Notes: generated by a model from the letters alone, not told the origin. A stretch of 64,000 bases of DNA from Methylococcaceae bacterium (GCA_021647585.1 JAKIUK010000004.1:1-64000), one strand, 5' to 3'; positions 35,552-44,490 are shown, counted from the stretch's first letter. Program-made: numbers and translations.

Positions 35552-37515
35552 TCCGGGGGCTCCTGTTGCGGCTGATTAGTATTATTTTTCATAGCCTCTG
35601 TGTGGTCATCTTGACGAAAAAACTCAAACACATCGTTAATATCACGAGTGCGTTTCATCGCGGGTACACTGTCCAGAAACATGTGTCCATACGCTCGTTT
35701 TAATAAACGCGGATCACAGACCATCAGTACACCTCTATCGTTAACATCACGAATTAATCTACCAACACCTTGACGTAAAGCAATGACAGCAGAGGGTAAC
35801 TGATGTTCAAAAAAAGGATTTCTACCTTGTTTTTCCATTGCATTTAAGCGGGCTTTTAATACGGGATCGCCCGGCGACGCAAAGGGTAGTTTATCAATAA
35901 TGACGCATGATAAAGCATCTCCTCTTACATCAACCCCTTCCCAGAAGCTGGAAGTCGCTAATAAAATAGCATTACCTTTTTCTTTAAATTGATCTAATAA
36001 AACAGCTTTGGCTCTAGTGCCTTGTACCAGCAAAGGATAATCAACTTTTCCCACCAGAATTTCTGCTGCTATTTTTAATGCTCTATGACTGGTAAAAAGA
36101 AAAAATGCACGTCCTTTACTTGCATTTAAAACAGGGAGTGCAAATTCGATAACTTTTTCTGTAAAATCTGATTCAGTTGGTTTTGGTAAACCCTTGGGAT
36201 GATAAAACAAAGACTGAGTTGCAAAATCAAAAGGGCTATCCCAGGTTTTACTTTGAATATCAGTTAAACCTAAACCTATAGCAAAGTGATTGAAATTACT
36301 TGCCACACTTAATGTGGCAGAAGTAAAAATCCAGCTTGCCTTGTGTTGCTGCATAAATGAATGAAATTCAGATGCAATATCCAGAGGTGTTTTACTTAAA
36401 GTGAACGATTTACTGTGTGTTTCATACCAGCGTATCCATTGCCCACTGTTATTATTAATCAGACTGTCTAGTTGAGATTCCAGTTCTTCAACGCGATCAT
36501 AGCAAGTTTCTAACCCTTTTGTTTTTACAGACGCTAATTCCAAATGATCAGCAAGTCTTTCCAGCTGTTTGTGTACTGAATTTATTGCACTGGAAATTTT
36601 CAGATTATCCTCAATATCTTTCCATTCTCCACGACGCATCTCCATGCCAAAGGCCAAGCGTAAATCTTTAACTTCAAATTGTAAATCTTCACATGCTGTT
36701 CGTAAATCGGGCATGTCTTTGGCATCTTTAAAATATTCTATCAAGGTATCAGATGCAAGCTCATTAAGCTGTTTTGAAGTGACTGAAACACCTAAAAAAT
36801 TGGATGCAATCTCTGAAAGCTGATGAGCTTCATCTATAATAATAACCGAAGCATCGGGTAAAAGTTCACCAAAACCTGTTTCCCGAAGTGACCAGTCAGC
36901 ACATAATAAATAATGATTAACTACGATGATATCTGATTCTTGTGCTTTTTTACGTGCTTTAACCAAAAAACAATCTGCATAATCAGGACAATCTTGCCCC
37001 AAACAATTATCCACTGTGGATGTAGCTTGTGACCACACAGGATCGCCTTCTGCAACGTCTGAAATCTCAGAGATATCGCCAACGCGGGTACTCTTTGACC
37101 ATGCTTTAATATGCGCTAAAGCAACAGCATCTTCTTTATTAAAACCAAAACTGGAATTTAATGCATTTTCCAAGCGATAAGTGCATAAATAATTTGCTCT
37201 CCCCTTTAATAATGCAGACTTAAAAGGCACATTGATGACCTTACGAACAATGGGTAAATCTTTATTGAACAATTGATCTTGAAGATTTTTTGTTCCCGTA
37301 GAAATAATGGTTTTTTTTCGGGACAAAATTGCTGGCGCCAAATATGCAAAAGTTTTACCTGTCCCTGTGCCTGCTTCAGCGATTAAGTTTTCTTTAACTT
37401 CAATCGCCTTTGCAATAGAATTCGCCATTTCAACCTGAGATGATCTTGGCAAATAGCCAGGAATTACTTTTGATAATGAGCCATCTTTACTAAAGAAGGA
37501 TTCTAAATCAGTCAT
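35548..37515 (-). CDS. yoaA: DinG-family ATP-dependent helicase YoaA
   Basis: A 655-residue superfamily-2 helicase of the XPD/DinG group. Walker A is EAGTGTGKTFAYL near residue 49; DEAH box IIIDEAHQLSE; four cysteines of an iron-sulfur cluster lie around LCTYRLEN and NCLGQDCPDYADC; the C-terminal motif VI is AVIALRQGVGRLIRD. YoaA helps repair replication damage in E. coli, working with the polymerase chi subunit. Length fits YoaA rather than the longer DinG. It begins the leftward block that continues into tsaB. Confidence 0.92.
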   Translation of the reverse strand: MTDLESFFSKDGSLSKVIPGYLPRSSQVEMANSIAKAIEVKENLIAEAGTGTGKTFAYLAPAILSRKKTIISTGTKNLQDQLFNKDLPIVRKVINVPFKSALLKGRANYLCTYRLENALNSSFGFNKEDAVALAHIKAWSKSTRVGDISEISDVAEGDPVWSQATSTVDNCLGQDCPDYADCFLVKARKKAQESDIIVVNHYLLCADWSLRETGFGELLPDASVIIIDEAHQLSEIASNFLGVSVTSKQLNELASDTLIEYFKDAKDMPDLRTACEDLQFEVKDLRLAFGMEMRRGEWKDIEDNLKISSAINSVHKQLERLADHLELASVKTKGLETCYDRVEELESQLDSLINNNSGQWIRWYETHSKSFTLSKTPLDIASEFHSFMQQHKASWIFTSATLSVASNFNHFAIGLGLTDIQSKTWDSPFDFATQSLFYHPKGLPKPTESDFTEKVIEFALPVLNASKGRAFFLFTSHRALKIAAEILVGKVDYPLLVQGTRAKAVLLDQFKEKGNAILLATSSFWEGVDVRGDALSCVIIDKLPFASPGDPVLKARLNAMEKQGRNPFFEHQLPSAVIALRQGVGRLIRDVNDRGVLMVCDPRLLKRAYGHMFLDSVPAMKRTRDINDVFEFFRQDDHTEAMKNNTNQPQQEPPD

Positions 37516-37615
37516 TGAATCTTATTGTTTTGGATATAAGCTGACGTAGCCTACCATGCAGTAACTTAACGTCAAGCTAAAACGGCGATGCACAAACCAG
37601 CTAAAATCATTTAGG

Positions 37616-37733
37616 AACGCGCACAGAATAAGTTTGACAATTAGCGATGGGTTTATGTTCGTAACGATTGTTGCTGCAACCAAGAAGACGGACAAAATAC
37701 AAAGCCAATTGTTCAAGTTATTCTGTGCACGTT
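37616..37733. repeat. Small inverted-repeat element
   Basis: Inverted ends ACGCGCACAGAATAAGTTTG (from 37617) and CAAGTTATTCTGTGCACGT (to 37732) enclose about 70 bases. No coding content; a 64-codon frame across it (37522-37716) is an accident of the repeat. The element sits between yoaA and the TPR lipoprotein gene. No second copy was found in this window. Confidence 0.7.
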
Positions 37734-37734
37734 G

Positions 37735-38337
37735 CTAAATACTATCAGCCTTTAATCTAGCTTCTTTTGCACCGTAATGATTATTTTGCCGTCTTCTTGC
37801 TTCACTAATTAATAACCAACTCTGCCTTTTTAAGACTTTATCTCCTGCAGACAGTAATGCAGCTTTTTTGGCTAAATCTTCAGCCAGGCGTGGTTTGGAT
37901 TGTTTCAGTCTTAGGGCTGCAAGTTTATAGGTTAATCTTGGGTTTCTTGCATCGATTCTTAAAGCCCGTTCAATGGTTGCCACCGCAGATTCAAGGTCTC
38001 CTGCTTTACTATTTCTATTAGCCTCAGTCACTAATGCTAATACAGCGGGTGACATTGGTTTTACAATTGATGGAGAATCTGTTTTCAACCTTGAAGTGAC
38101 TGTATCAACTTGAAGTTCTTTCTTTTTATAAGATGCTCGATTGTTAGTGTTATCTTGTTGTTGTCTCTTAATGGTTTCTATAGGCTGGTTTTCATAGGGA
38201 TTGGTACCGTAAATTGGAGCGGGAGCCTGATATGTAGTACAGCCGTTTAATAAAACAGCCAAAAATGTTAATAAAAATAGGTTTCTATTTCTTGTTAATT
38301 GTTTTGATTCTTTAAAACTAGAAAAGCTCAATTTCAT
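37735..38337 (-). CDS. Tetratricopeptide lipoprotein of unknown role
   Basis: A 200-residue predicted lipoprotein. After a basic start and hydrophobic segment (LFLLTFLAVLLNGC) the lipobox cysteine is followed by a Pro/Gln/Asn-rich linker and a TPR-like helical region (about 110-195; LALVTEANRNSKAGDLESAV, ATIERALRIDARNPRLTYKLA). It probably acts as a periplasmic scaffold. I chose ATG at 38337 because it places the signal peptide near the start; the longer frame from 38508 runs inside the upstream gene. The two genes overlap by 20 bases. Confidence 0.75.
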   Translation of the reverse strand: MKLSFSSFKESKQLTRNRNLFLLTFLAVLLNGCTTYQAPAPIYGTNPYENQPIETIKRQQQDNTNNRASYKKKELQVDTVTSRLKTDSPSIVKPMSPAVLALVTEANRNSKAGDLESAVATIERALRIDARNPRLTYKLAALRLKQSKPRLAEDLAKKAALLSAGDKVLKRQSWLLISEARRRQNNHYGAKEARLKADSI

Positions 38338-38854
38338 CCTCAATTTTTTCATCGACTTGGGTTGCCAAATGGACAGCCTCCTCAATGCTTTTTCCTGCAA
38401 GTATTGCATCAAACATAACTTTTTCCGACTCCATGGTAAATCTGGCACGCATATCAGCCTGAAATTTCTTCCATTCTGAGGGATTATACAATCGTTCAGG
38501 CGTTTCAACTAATTCAGAAAGTCCTTTTAGTCCTTCTACAACATGTGAAAGAGATTGTTGTAGGCGATCGTAAAATTGAAAAGCGACTATTGAAGTCTGT
38601 ATTTTTTCAGTTATTTGTACACAATGAATGAGTGCCGCTTCTTTTTCATCACAAGAGTCTAACGAATTCAACAATTCATCAATTGAGCTCATGTGGCTGA
38701 CTAATGAGGTGAAAGATTCTGTTAAAGTATTTACAGAAGCATCACCATTTTTCATACTGGTTTCAACTTGAGTCACAGAAACTGTTAATAATTTTACAGT
38801 TTCCCTAATCTGACTCCAGTCAAGATCGGGCTGTTTTGAATTTGATCGTGCCAT
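38318..38854 (-). CDS. Conserved helical protein with CheZ-like motif
   Basis: A 178-residue all-helical cytoplasmic protein, not assigned to a named family. The segment IVAFQFYDRLQQSLSHVVEG near residue 95 recalls the active-site helix of CheZ-type phosphatases (aspartate and glutamine spaced four apart), and the charged C-terminus ending VDEKIEDEIELF could bind a partner as the CheZ tail binds CheY. This is a similarity of pattern only. Its overlap with the TPR lipoprotein gene suggests a shared process. ATG at 38854 follows AGAGGA at a spacing of about 6. Confidence 0.6.
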   Translation of the reverse strand: MARSNSKQPDLDWSQIRETVKLLTVSVTQVETSMKNGDASVNTLTESFTSLVSHMSSIDELLNSLDSCDEKEAALIHCVQITEKIQTSIVAFQFYDRLQQSLSHVVEGLKGLSELVETPERLYNPSEWKKFQADMRARFTMESEKVMFDAILAGKSIEEAVHLATQVDEKIEDEIELF

Positions 38855-39077
38855 AATCCTCTTTTCCTTTGCACAAGAACAAGTAAAATAAAGTTACTTT
38901 AATTCTGATGAGAAATTCAGTTATGTCCTATAAAGAACACTAAAACAATTTCAGTATAGCAAAATATATATTTATTGGCTGGTTAGTAATTATTTGGATG
39001 TTATTAAGCTGCATCTATAGCTAACTAAACTTTAGATTCAGCCATGTTACAATATCAAGAAAATTCAGGAGTAAACC

Positions 39078-39653
39078 ATGACTATCAAATCCTTGCACCT
39101 TTTTCCAACTTTTAAATATCTACCAGAAATATTAACTTTTGTGTTATTAAGCCTGTTTCTACAAGGCTGTAATAATAGCGATAAAAGTAGTAATAAAAGT
39201 TTTTCAATTCAGCAAAAAACGCAAAAATATACTCAACCAACTACACTTAAGGGAAAGGTTAGCAATGGTAAAAGCGCAATCAGTGCAGGCGAAATCAAAG
39301 TGACCGACTATAAAGATAAGCTGGTTGCATCTACTCAACTACAAAAAGGGAGTCATTATTCAGTGACAGTACCTGCCGGCACAGTCTTACCAGTAATTTT
39401 AACATTTTATCCAGATGGTAATGATTCCACTGACAAAGATAAGCTTATTTCCGTTGCTATTTACACATCTATTAAAAAATATGATATTAACGAGCTAACT
39501 ACGTTAATAGCTAAACGAGCCAAAAAACTGGGTGGCTACACGCATTCCAACATGGTATTAGCAGCTGATAGTACCATTGGTATTCCTGATGCCAATAAAA
39601 CAACCACAGGCTTTCGCGGAGACCCAACAAAACAATACGGTGGGTGGCATTAG
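39078..39653 (+). CDS. Predicted lipoprotein, function unknown
   Basis: A 191-residue protein with a hydrophobic signal segment and lipobox (LLSLFLQGC, cysteine near residue 31), then a low-complexity Ser/Lys/Gln stretch and a beta-rich region (TTLKGKVSNGKSAISAGEIK, SVTVPAGTVLPVILTFYPDG) that may be a carboxypeptidase-regulatory or transthyretin-like fold. The last residues are Gly-rich. ATG at 39078 has a CAGGAG site 8 bases upstream. It stands alone, with gene-free DNA on both sides. Confidence 0.65.
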   Translation: MTIKSLHLFPTFKYLPEILTFVLLSLFLQGCNNSDKSSNKSFSIQQKTQKYTQPTTLKGKVSNGKSAISAGEIKVTDYKDKLVASTQLQKGSHYSVTVPAGTVLPVILTFYPDGNDSTDKDKLISVAIYTSIKKYDINELTTLIAKRAKKLGGYTHSNMVLAADSTIGIPDANKTTTGFRGDPTKQYGGWH

Positions 39654-39897
39654 TTTAGCTATTTTATAAAGGTTTTTAGAATCTGTTTAAGATATTCTTA
39701 ACCACTTCCCTTTGCAGTTGAGCGGCGCTCATAATCCTTATTTACACTCCTCAAGTAAGCGCCAGTTTTTTGTGCTCCGCCCACAATTGCCTATGGCTCG
39801 TAACAATATTAAACAGTTCCTAATACTTATCCGATAATAATTGTTGAATTCGAGTTAACAACCTCTTACCTTCGGCAAAATATTTTTCATTAAATCG

Positions 39898-40119
39898 TTA
39901 TTGATAGATAGCTGTATAGTTTTCCATCATGCGGTTAAAATCACTTTTTGAAAATTCATCGTTGTTCATTAGGTCTTGAACTTTTTTCACTCGGATTATT
40001 AATTTTTTTTCAAACTGACGTTCAAAACTCTGAGCAATTGCAGTATGAAGTTTCTGAATTTTAGCTTCATCACCTTCAGCTAAAATCAATGCAACTACAC
40101 TATTACGATCTCTGGATGA
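39898..40119 (-). pseudogene. C-terminal continuation of the MinD/FlhG-like gene beyond an amber codon
   Basis: In the same frame as the ATPase gene upstream, immediately after TAG (40120-40122), 73 further codons read SSRDRNSVVALILAEGDEAK, IQKLHTAIAQSFERQFEKKL and on to NRMMENYTAIYQ before TAA. The sequence is helix-like and compositionally similar to the upstream part. It looks like the original C-terminus cut off by a nonsense mutation. Confidence 0.55.
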
Positions 40120-41109
40120 CTACTTATATTTTTTCTCATAAATAGCTTCTAAAGTTAAAATAAATTCTTTTAACTCTTGCTTGGAAAGCAACTGCTGTTC
40201 AAATAATGTATAGACATCAGATAAATAGTTGTTTTTTTCTACAGTGGCATCTTTCATTACAGAGGGTAACCTGATGTAACTGGCTTTAGTCACCTGCTTT
40301 ATAGCTACATTATTTTGTTGTGCACAAATTGACCAGTAACGACTAAAAACATGTATATCCTCTTCATTTCTGAATATATTTTTTATAATGTCTGCCAATG
40401 AAGCAAATCCACAACTGACAGAAGAACTGGGATAGGATAAAACCACTGGAATGTGTTCAGAAATTGCTTTATTAAGACTTTCATCCATCGTTAAATACCC
40501 CAAATAATGCACATCTAGTTTTAAAAAACTTTTAACTGCTTTTCGAAATCGTTGAAATATTATTTGACTGCTATGATATCCATCAACTCTATTTATCAAG
40601 ATAAAAAATGCTTGTTTTTTACCTCTGATCATTAACATCTTTAATAAAGCAAAAGAATCAGTATGTGATTTTGGATCAGAAGTTAACACTATCACACTGT
40701 ATTGCGCTGAGGCAGTAAGGTCCAGAACATTGCTGTCCAAGCCGGTTTCCGCATCAATCAACAAGTAGTCAAACATGCTCTCCAGCCTATTGAACGCAGA
40801 TGACAACATCGCAATTTGCATATTATCTAAATTAGTATGTTGTTTAATTGCTGATGCAGCATGCACTACCGATATGCCGGATGGAAGATTAACGATTATT
40901 TCATCTATACTTTTCTGTCCATTTAAAACATGTTCAATTGTATAGCCTGGTGAAATACCCATTAAACGATTAATATTTGCAAAACCAGCATCCACATCTA
41001 ACAAACAAACTCGAGTGTTCTTTGCAACTAAAGATAAGCCTAAATTTGTTGCAATATTGGTTTTACCAACCCCTGTTTTTCCGCTAGCAAATACAATTAC
41101 TGTTGCCAT
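40120..41109 (-). CDS. MinD/FlhG-like P-loop ATPase
   Basis: A 329-residue deviant-Walker ATPase. Walker A is FASGKTGVGKTNIATNLG near residue 9 with the leading lysine of the ParA/MinD group; CLLDVDAGFANINRLMG is the switch region and YLLIDAETGLDSNVLDL Walker B. The pattern (DVDAGFANI, then a long C-terminal helical part) is closest to FlhG/YlxH, which in polar flagellates controls flagellar number, or to MinD relatives used with polysaccharide or chemotaxis arrays. No flhF or flagellar gene is near. The protein ends at an amber codon with an open continuation (see 39898-40119). Confidence 0.85.
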   Translation of the reverse strand: MATVIVFASGKTGVGKTNIATNLGLSLVAKNTRVCLLDVDAGFANINRLMGISPGYTIEHVLNGQKSIDEIIVNLPSGISVVHAASAIKQHTNLDNMQIAMLSSAFNRLESMFDYLLIDAETGLDSNVLDLTASAQYSVIVLTSDPKSHTDSFALLKMLMIRGKKQAFFILINRVDGYHSSQIIFQRFRKAVKSFLKLDVHYLGYLTMDESLNKAISEHIPVVLSYPSSSVSCGFASLADIIKNIFRNEEDIHVFSRYWSICAQQNNVAIKQVTKASYIRLPSVMKDATVEKNNYLSDVYTLFEQQLLSKQELKEFILTLEAIYEKKYK

Positions 41110-41383
41110 TTATATCTTTTTCAGCCAAGTTATAGAAGTAATTAATCAATATCCCTTTGTTAAATTTACTGAAATCTAATATATGTTGAAATATGATTAC
41201 TTTATCTATATATAATACCATTTAATTGTTTAAAATATGGACAGCTTATCAAATTCTCGCGCCTTATAAACCCGAGTTTATATTGGGAACCAATTGTATG
41301 CGCTTTTAGTCAATTACAATATTCCTAAGTTAAATGTCTTTTCACATAATTAAACAGCATCATCTTTGGCGATTAATAAATAA

Positions 41384-41610
41384 TATGGCTATTAACAAAA
41401 ATGGGGCAAACATTACTTGGGCTGTCATATCGACCAGCAGAACGACTTGTATGGACAGATATATTTCTTGTTGCTCAAGCTCAAGATTCCTCGGCAATCG
41501 CTCCCTGCATGGCTCTACCTTCTGCGCCCATGCAGTCGTCCCTTTGGTCGAAATGATACCGTTTGTGAAGTCAACCTACAAACGTCAAAATCGAGAGTAA
41601 CCAGCGATAG
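41384..41610. repeat. Dispersed inverted-repeat element, copy C
   Basis: Inverted orientation relative to copies B and D: the left end is ATGGCTATTAACAAAAATGG and the right part contains CGTTTGTGAAGTCAACCTAC and AAAATCGAGAGTAACC, the complement of copy D's left part. Arms TCATATCGACCAGCAG and TTTGGTCGAAATGATA pair. The rest of 41110-41630 holds no gene. Confidence 0.7.
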
Positions 41611-41630
41611 ATTTATTGTCATTATAAATA

Positions 41631-41786
41631 ATGATTAACTTGTTTTACCTTTTTCACTTACTAATTTTAGGGAGTAGGGATATAACTCAGAATATATTAT
41701 GGAGCATAGGATATCAAAGCTTTCTAGCTATTATTTTTTTGTTTTACATATTTAAATCATTACAAGTTACCGGGATTAACAAATGA
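41631..41786 (+). CDS. Small membrane protein, unknown
   Basis: A 51-codon frame from ATG 41631 encodes MINLFYLFHLLILGSRDITQ followed by a hydrophobic helix (SFLAIIFLFYIFK) and ends TGA, overlapping the next gene's ATG by 4 bases (ATGA). That coupling is the main reason to believe it. No ribosome site is clear and no family is recognised. Confidence 0.45.
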   Translation: MINLFYLFHLLILGSRDITQNILWSIGYQSFLAIIFLFYIFKSLQVTGINK

Positions 41787-42049
41787 ATATAATAAAAGAA
41801 TTCAATGAACTAACCGATATTTTAAAACAGCAACGAGATGAAATAGAAGTACAGATTCATCTTGCTGCTTTGGAAGTAAAAGATGAATGGCAAAATTCAG
41901 AAAAGAAATGGGGAGAATTTATCGAAACATTGGGTGTAATTACTGATGACACAAAAGAGACAAGTTCTGAGTTAATACAAGCCACTAAAATTATCGGGGA
42001 TGAACTTAAAGATACCTATAACCGAATTTCAGAGCGATTAAGAAAATAA
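41783..42049 (+). CDS. Small coiled-coil protein, unknown
   Basis: An 88-residue, highly charged, all-helical protein (FNELTDILKQQRDEIEVQIH, EWQNSEKKWGEFIETLG, then a C-terminal helix rich in Lys/Glu). It has no signal peptide. The pattern of one or two amphipathic helices suggests a dimer or a partner of a larger complex. It overlaps the start of the preceding small membrane-protein frame by 4 bases, so the two may work together at the membrane. Not recognised. Confidence 0.65.
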   Translation: MNIIKEFNELTDILKQQRDEIEVQIHLAALEVKDEWQNSEKKWGEFIETLGVITDDTKETSSELIQATKIIGDELKDTYNRISERLRK

Positions 42050-42072
42050 CAGCCCTATTGTTATAATTTTAA

Positions 42073-42302
42073 ATGACTATTAACTTATCACAGGTTACTC
42101 TCGATTTTGACGTTACAGGTTAACTTAACAAACGGTATCATTCCGACCCGCGGGACGACTGTATGGATACAGGAGGTAGAGCAATGCAGGGAGCAATTGC
42201 CGAGGAATCTTGAATCTAAGCATATTTTTAAGCAACAAGATTTCTCCTTTTGGTCGAAATGATAAACCATTTAAGGTTTGACCTGTGCTTTGTTAATAGG
42301 CA
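42073..42302. repeat. Dispersed inverted-repeat element, copy D (most complete)
   Basis: Ends ATGACTATTAACTTATCACAGGT (from 42073) and GACCTGTGCTTTGTTAATAGGCA (to 42302) are imperfect inverted repeats about 23 bases long. A second internal pair, TCATTCCGACC (from 42138) and GGTCGAAATGA (to 42262), also pairs. This copy best defines the family. Confidence 0.8.
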
Positions 42303-42524
42303 AGTAATTTACTATGGCAAAGATAAAAATAATATGATAATGCTGAATAACTTCTAATCCTTATATTATTATTAGTCTACCAACTGTACTCATGCTATAT
42401 AAACAGGTTTATAAACGTATTCAATCATTCCCAGTTTGCCTATTGCTACTTACAGAGGCTGGATAATACCAGAGGGGTTCACAAGATTATTTATAACGGC
42501 TAGATATGGGTAACTATTCACAGT

Positions 42525-42617
42525 TGTTTGTCATCCCGAGTGAAGTGAGGAATCTTAAAGCTTTCGAGTATTGATTAAATTATTAAGATTTCTTCCGCTG
42601 GTCGAAATGACAGCCTC
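42525..42617. repeat. Dispersed inverted-repeat element, short copy F
   Basis: Only the inner part of the family is present: TGTCATCCCGAGTGAAGTGAGGAATCTT in its two arms and AAGATTTCTTCCGCTGGTCGAAATGACA. The arms TCAT...GAATCTT and AAGATT...ATGA pair. The outer ends with TGACTATTAAC are missing. Confidence 0.6.
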
Positions 42618-42640
42618 AATAATATTAATTATAAATTACA

Positions 42641-42819
42641 CTGAACCTAGAAAAATCAGTTGGATCACGGATTCTAGCACAAGCTCTTGATTCCACAGCC
42701 TTCAGCACTTCAAAAAAATTCCCACTTAACCTAATGGGTGAAGCTCAGATTTTTTTAAAACACTGTGAAACCAATATCTTGCACTATAATTACGCGCCCA
42801 ACTGATCTTTCTAGGCTGA
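42641..42819. mobile_element. Miniature inverted-repeat element with CTGA target duplication
   Basis: Inverted ends CCTAGAAAAATCAGTTGG (42646-42663) and CCAACTGATCTTTCTAGG (42798-42815), flanked by CTGA at 42641-42644 and 42816-42819. Same family as 16691-16987. The element lies 45 bases before the start of the DUF2380 gene and so forms its upstream region. Confidence 0.8.
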
Positions 42820-42863
42820 AGAGTTATAAATATAGATCAAATAACTTAACAGCTGATAAATAT

Positions 42864-43397
42864 ATGAATATAAAAAGAGGGATACCTCAAGTTTGCTGCT
42901 CGCTCATGTTATTTTTTATGAGTATGTGTCTGTTTGCTGAAACTAAAATTGCGATTTTGGACTTTGAACTTAAAGATTTAACCTTAGCTCCTCGAGTACC
43001 TGCAGAACTAAAACGAACAGCATCAATAAAACCTTTATTAGAAACAGAGCTCAAAAAAGCAGGTTATACTATTATTAATATTGACCCTAAGAGTCAAAAA
43101 CGTGCAGAAAGTGGCGTTGGCTATTTATTCGACCATCATGATGAAGCTGCAAAGCTGGGTAACCAGTTTAATGCCGACTATATACTCGTGGGAAGGCTAC
43201 ATAAACCCAGCTTTTTATTTTCTTATTTGATGGGGCATTTAATTCGGGTTGATAATGCTAAATTGATAGGTAATTATATTTCTGAGGCTAAAGGCCCCAA
43301 TGTAAAGTTAACGATCAAAACCGTCGAGAGCCTTACTGTCAAAATAGATAAAACACTGGATAACCGATATACACCCCCTTCAAAAAAACAATTCTAA
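42864..43397 (+). CDS. DUF2380-type exported protein
   Basis: A 177-residue protein with a signal peptide (VCCSLMLFFMSMCLFA) and a body beginning ETKIAILDFELKDLT, a start I associate with DUF2380 proteins, followed by LLETELKKAGYTIIN, FNADYILVGRLHKPSF and RVDNAKLIGNYISEAKG. The fold resembles TolB/CsgG-like nucleotide- or partner-binding domains. I chose ATG at 42864 because the signal peptide follows; the longer frame begins inside the miniature element. Function unknown. Confidence 0.7.
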   Translation: MNIKRGIPQVCCSLMLFFMSMCLFAETKIAILDFELKDLTLAPRVPAELKRTASIKPLLETELKKAGYTIINIDPKSQKRAESGVGYLFDHHDEAAKLGNQFNADYILVGRLHKPSFLFSYLMGHLIRVDNAKLIGNYISEAKGPNVKLTIKTVESLTVKIDKTLDNRYTPPSKKQF

Positions 43398-43413
43398 AGT
43401 TACCAGGTATAGC

Positions 43414-43448
43414 AATAACCATGCTAATTTTAGGTTATTATTTTTTAA
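43414..43448 (+). terminator. Rho-independent terminator
   Basis: Stem AATAACC (43414-43420) and GGTTATT (43433-43439), with a 12-base loop, followed by ATTTTTT. It lies 17 bases after the stop of the DUF2380 gene. Confidence 0.75.
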
Positions 43449-43544
43449 GACATAATCCTTCTGCTGTGTTATTCTGTTGAGGATGCGTACATTTTTGTTA
43501 CACATAAATAGACTAACAACAATTCACTCGAGGTAAAAGTTATA

Positions 43545-43946
43545 ATGGTTTTATTAAAAAAATTAGTATTGGCTTCTTTTGTTAGCGTTGCAATGCTTGC
43601 AGCTGCTCCTGCTGCAATGGCAAAACCAGCGGGTAAGCAAGAAAATCAAACACAAGCTGAAGTTATCCAATCTCTTAAAGATACTGTGACTGCTGCAGAA
43701 GATGCGTTAGCAGCAATGAAAAGCGGTGAAGAAAAAGATACTGTTATGAAACTTTTGAAAAACTCAAAACAAACTGCCAAAACAATTCAAAGCAGTGTTG
43801 TTTTAAGTGATCGTGATAGAGCTCTTGCAAGAGTAAACAAAGCTCGCTCTGCTTACAAAAAAGGTAAGCTTGAAGAAGCAAAAGCTTTTATGGAAGAAGC
43901 AGTACAACGCTTCAAAAAAGTTGAACAAAAATACCATGCATTCTAA
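43545..43946 (+). CDS. Small exported helical protein, unknown
   Basis: A 133-residue protein with a classic signal peptide (KLVLASFVSVAMLAAAPAAMA) and a Lys/Glu-rich helical body (VIQSLKDTVTAAEDALAAMK, RALARVNKARSAYKKGKLEE). Its predicted helices with regular Ala spacing suggest a helical hairpin similar in style to periplasmic chaperone-like or small metal-binding proteins; no conserved Cys or His cluster is present. GAGGT lies 10 bases before the ATG. The codon choice is richer in GCT and AAA than in neighbours and looks like a highly expressed gene. Confidence 0.75.
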   Translation: MVLLKKLVLASFVSVAMLAAAPAAMAKPAGKQENQTQAEVIQSLKDTVTAAEDALAAMKSGEEKDTVMKLLKNSKQTAKTIQSSVVLSDRDRALARVNKARSAYKKGKLEEAKAFMEEAVQRFKKVEQKYHAF

Positions 43947-43990
43947 AGCATTCATTGCTTTTGGTATTCTTTTGTAGAATACCCATATCG

Positions 43991-44017
43991 AGCCCACAGT
44001 TTTTGAATTGTTGGGCT
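43991..44017. terminator. Possible bidirectional terminator
   Basis: AGCCCACA and TGTTGGGCT form an 8-pair stem with one bulge, followed by TGATTTATTT. It lies between the convergent small exported gene and the EAL remnant. Confidence 0.4.
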
Positions 44018-44021
44018 TGAT

Positions 44022-44456
44022 TTATTTATCCAGGTTGGTAATTTCTGAAAGTGGTTTGGGTCTATCCAAATGATACCCCTGGGCAAAATCAACACCTATT
44101 TTCTTCAACTCATCCAGTTCTTCAATCGTTTTTTTATCCTTAACATGCCCTATTTCATTTGTTGATCTAACCAGAGCCAGGTCAACAGGGTCTTCAATGA
44201 TATCTTTAACAAAAACCCCATCAATTTTTAAATAATCTACCGGTAACTTTTTAACATAATCAAAAAGCGATAGGCCTTTCCATACACGTTCTGCTGTGAC
44301 TATTTTAGTTTTTAAGCGAAATCCAGTTGCTATACATGTCCTATCTGTTAGAGATAATCCTAAACTTTTACAACATACCTGATCAAAAACTCTGTTCATA
44401 TAATGCAAAGGTGGTTTCTGATAATATATATCTATTTGAATACCCTCAAAAATCAT
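44022..44456 (-). pseudogene. EAL-domain remnant
   Basis: The C-terminal part still reads as an EAL domain: SLFDYVKKLPVDYLKIDGVF followed by VKDIIEDPVDLALV, NEIGHVKDKKTIEELDELKK and GVDFAQGYHLDRPKPL. The EAL signature, the metal Asn and the DDFG motif are absent, and the AEFVEN segment normally after KKTI is deleted. The first 60 residues (MIFEGIQIDIYYQKPPLHYM onward) match nothing. An upstream GGDEF or PAS part may have been lost. Confidence 0.75.
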
Positions 44457-44490
44457 ATTTAAACTTTTTCATCTTATTGTTTTATAACCC

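Noticed and set aside
37522..37716. 64-codon minus-strand frame
   Set aside because: It runs through an inverted-repeat element; hydrophobic residues come from the AT-rich repeat.
41334..41638. Two overlapping plus-strand frames and similar ones at 42088-42270
   Set aside because: Both sites are copies of the same dispersed repeat, and the frames are products of the shared repeat sequence.
42765..42863. N-terminal extension of the DUF2380 protein
   Set aside because: It begins inside a miniature element with target duplication, and the signal peptide starts at 42864.
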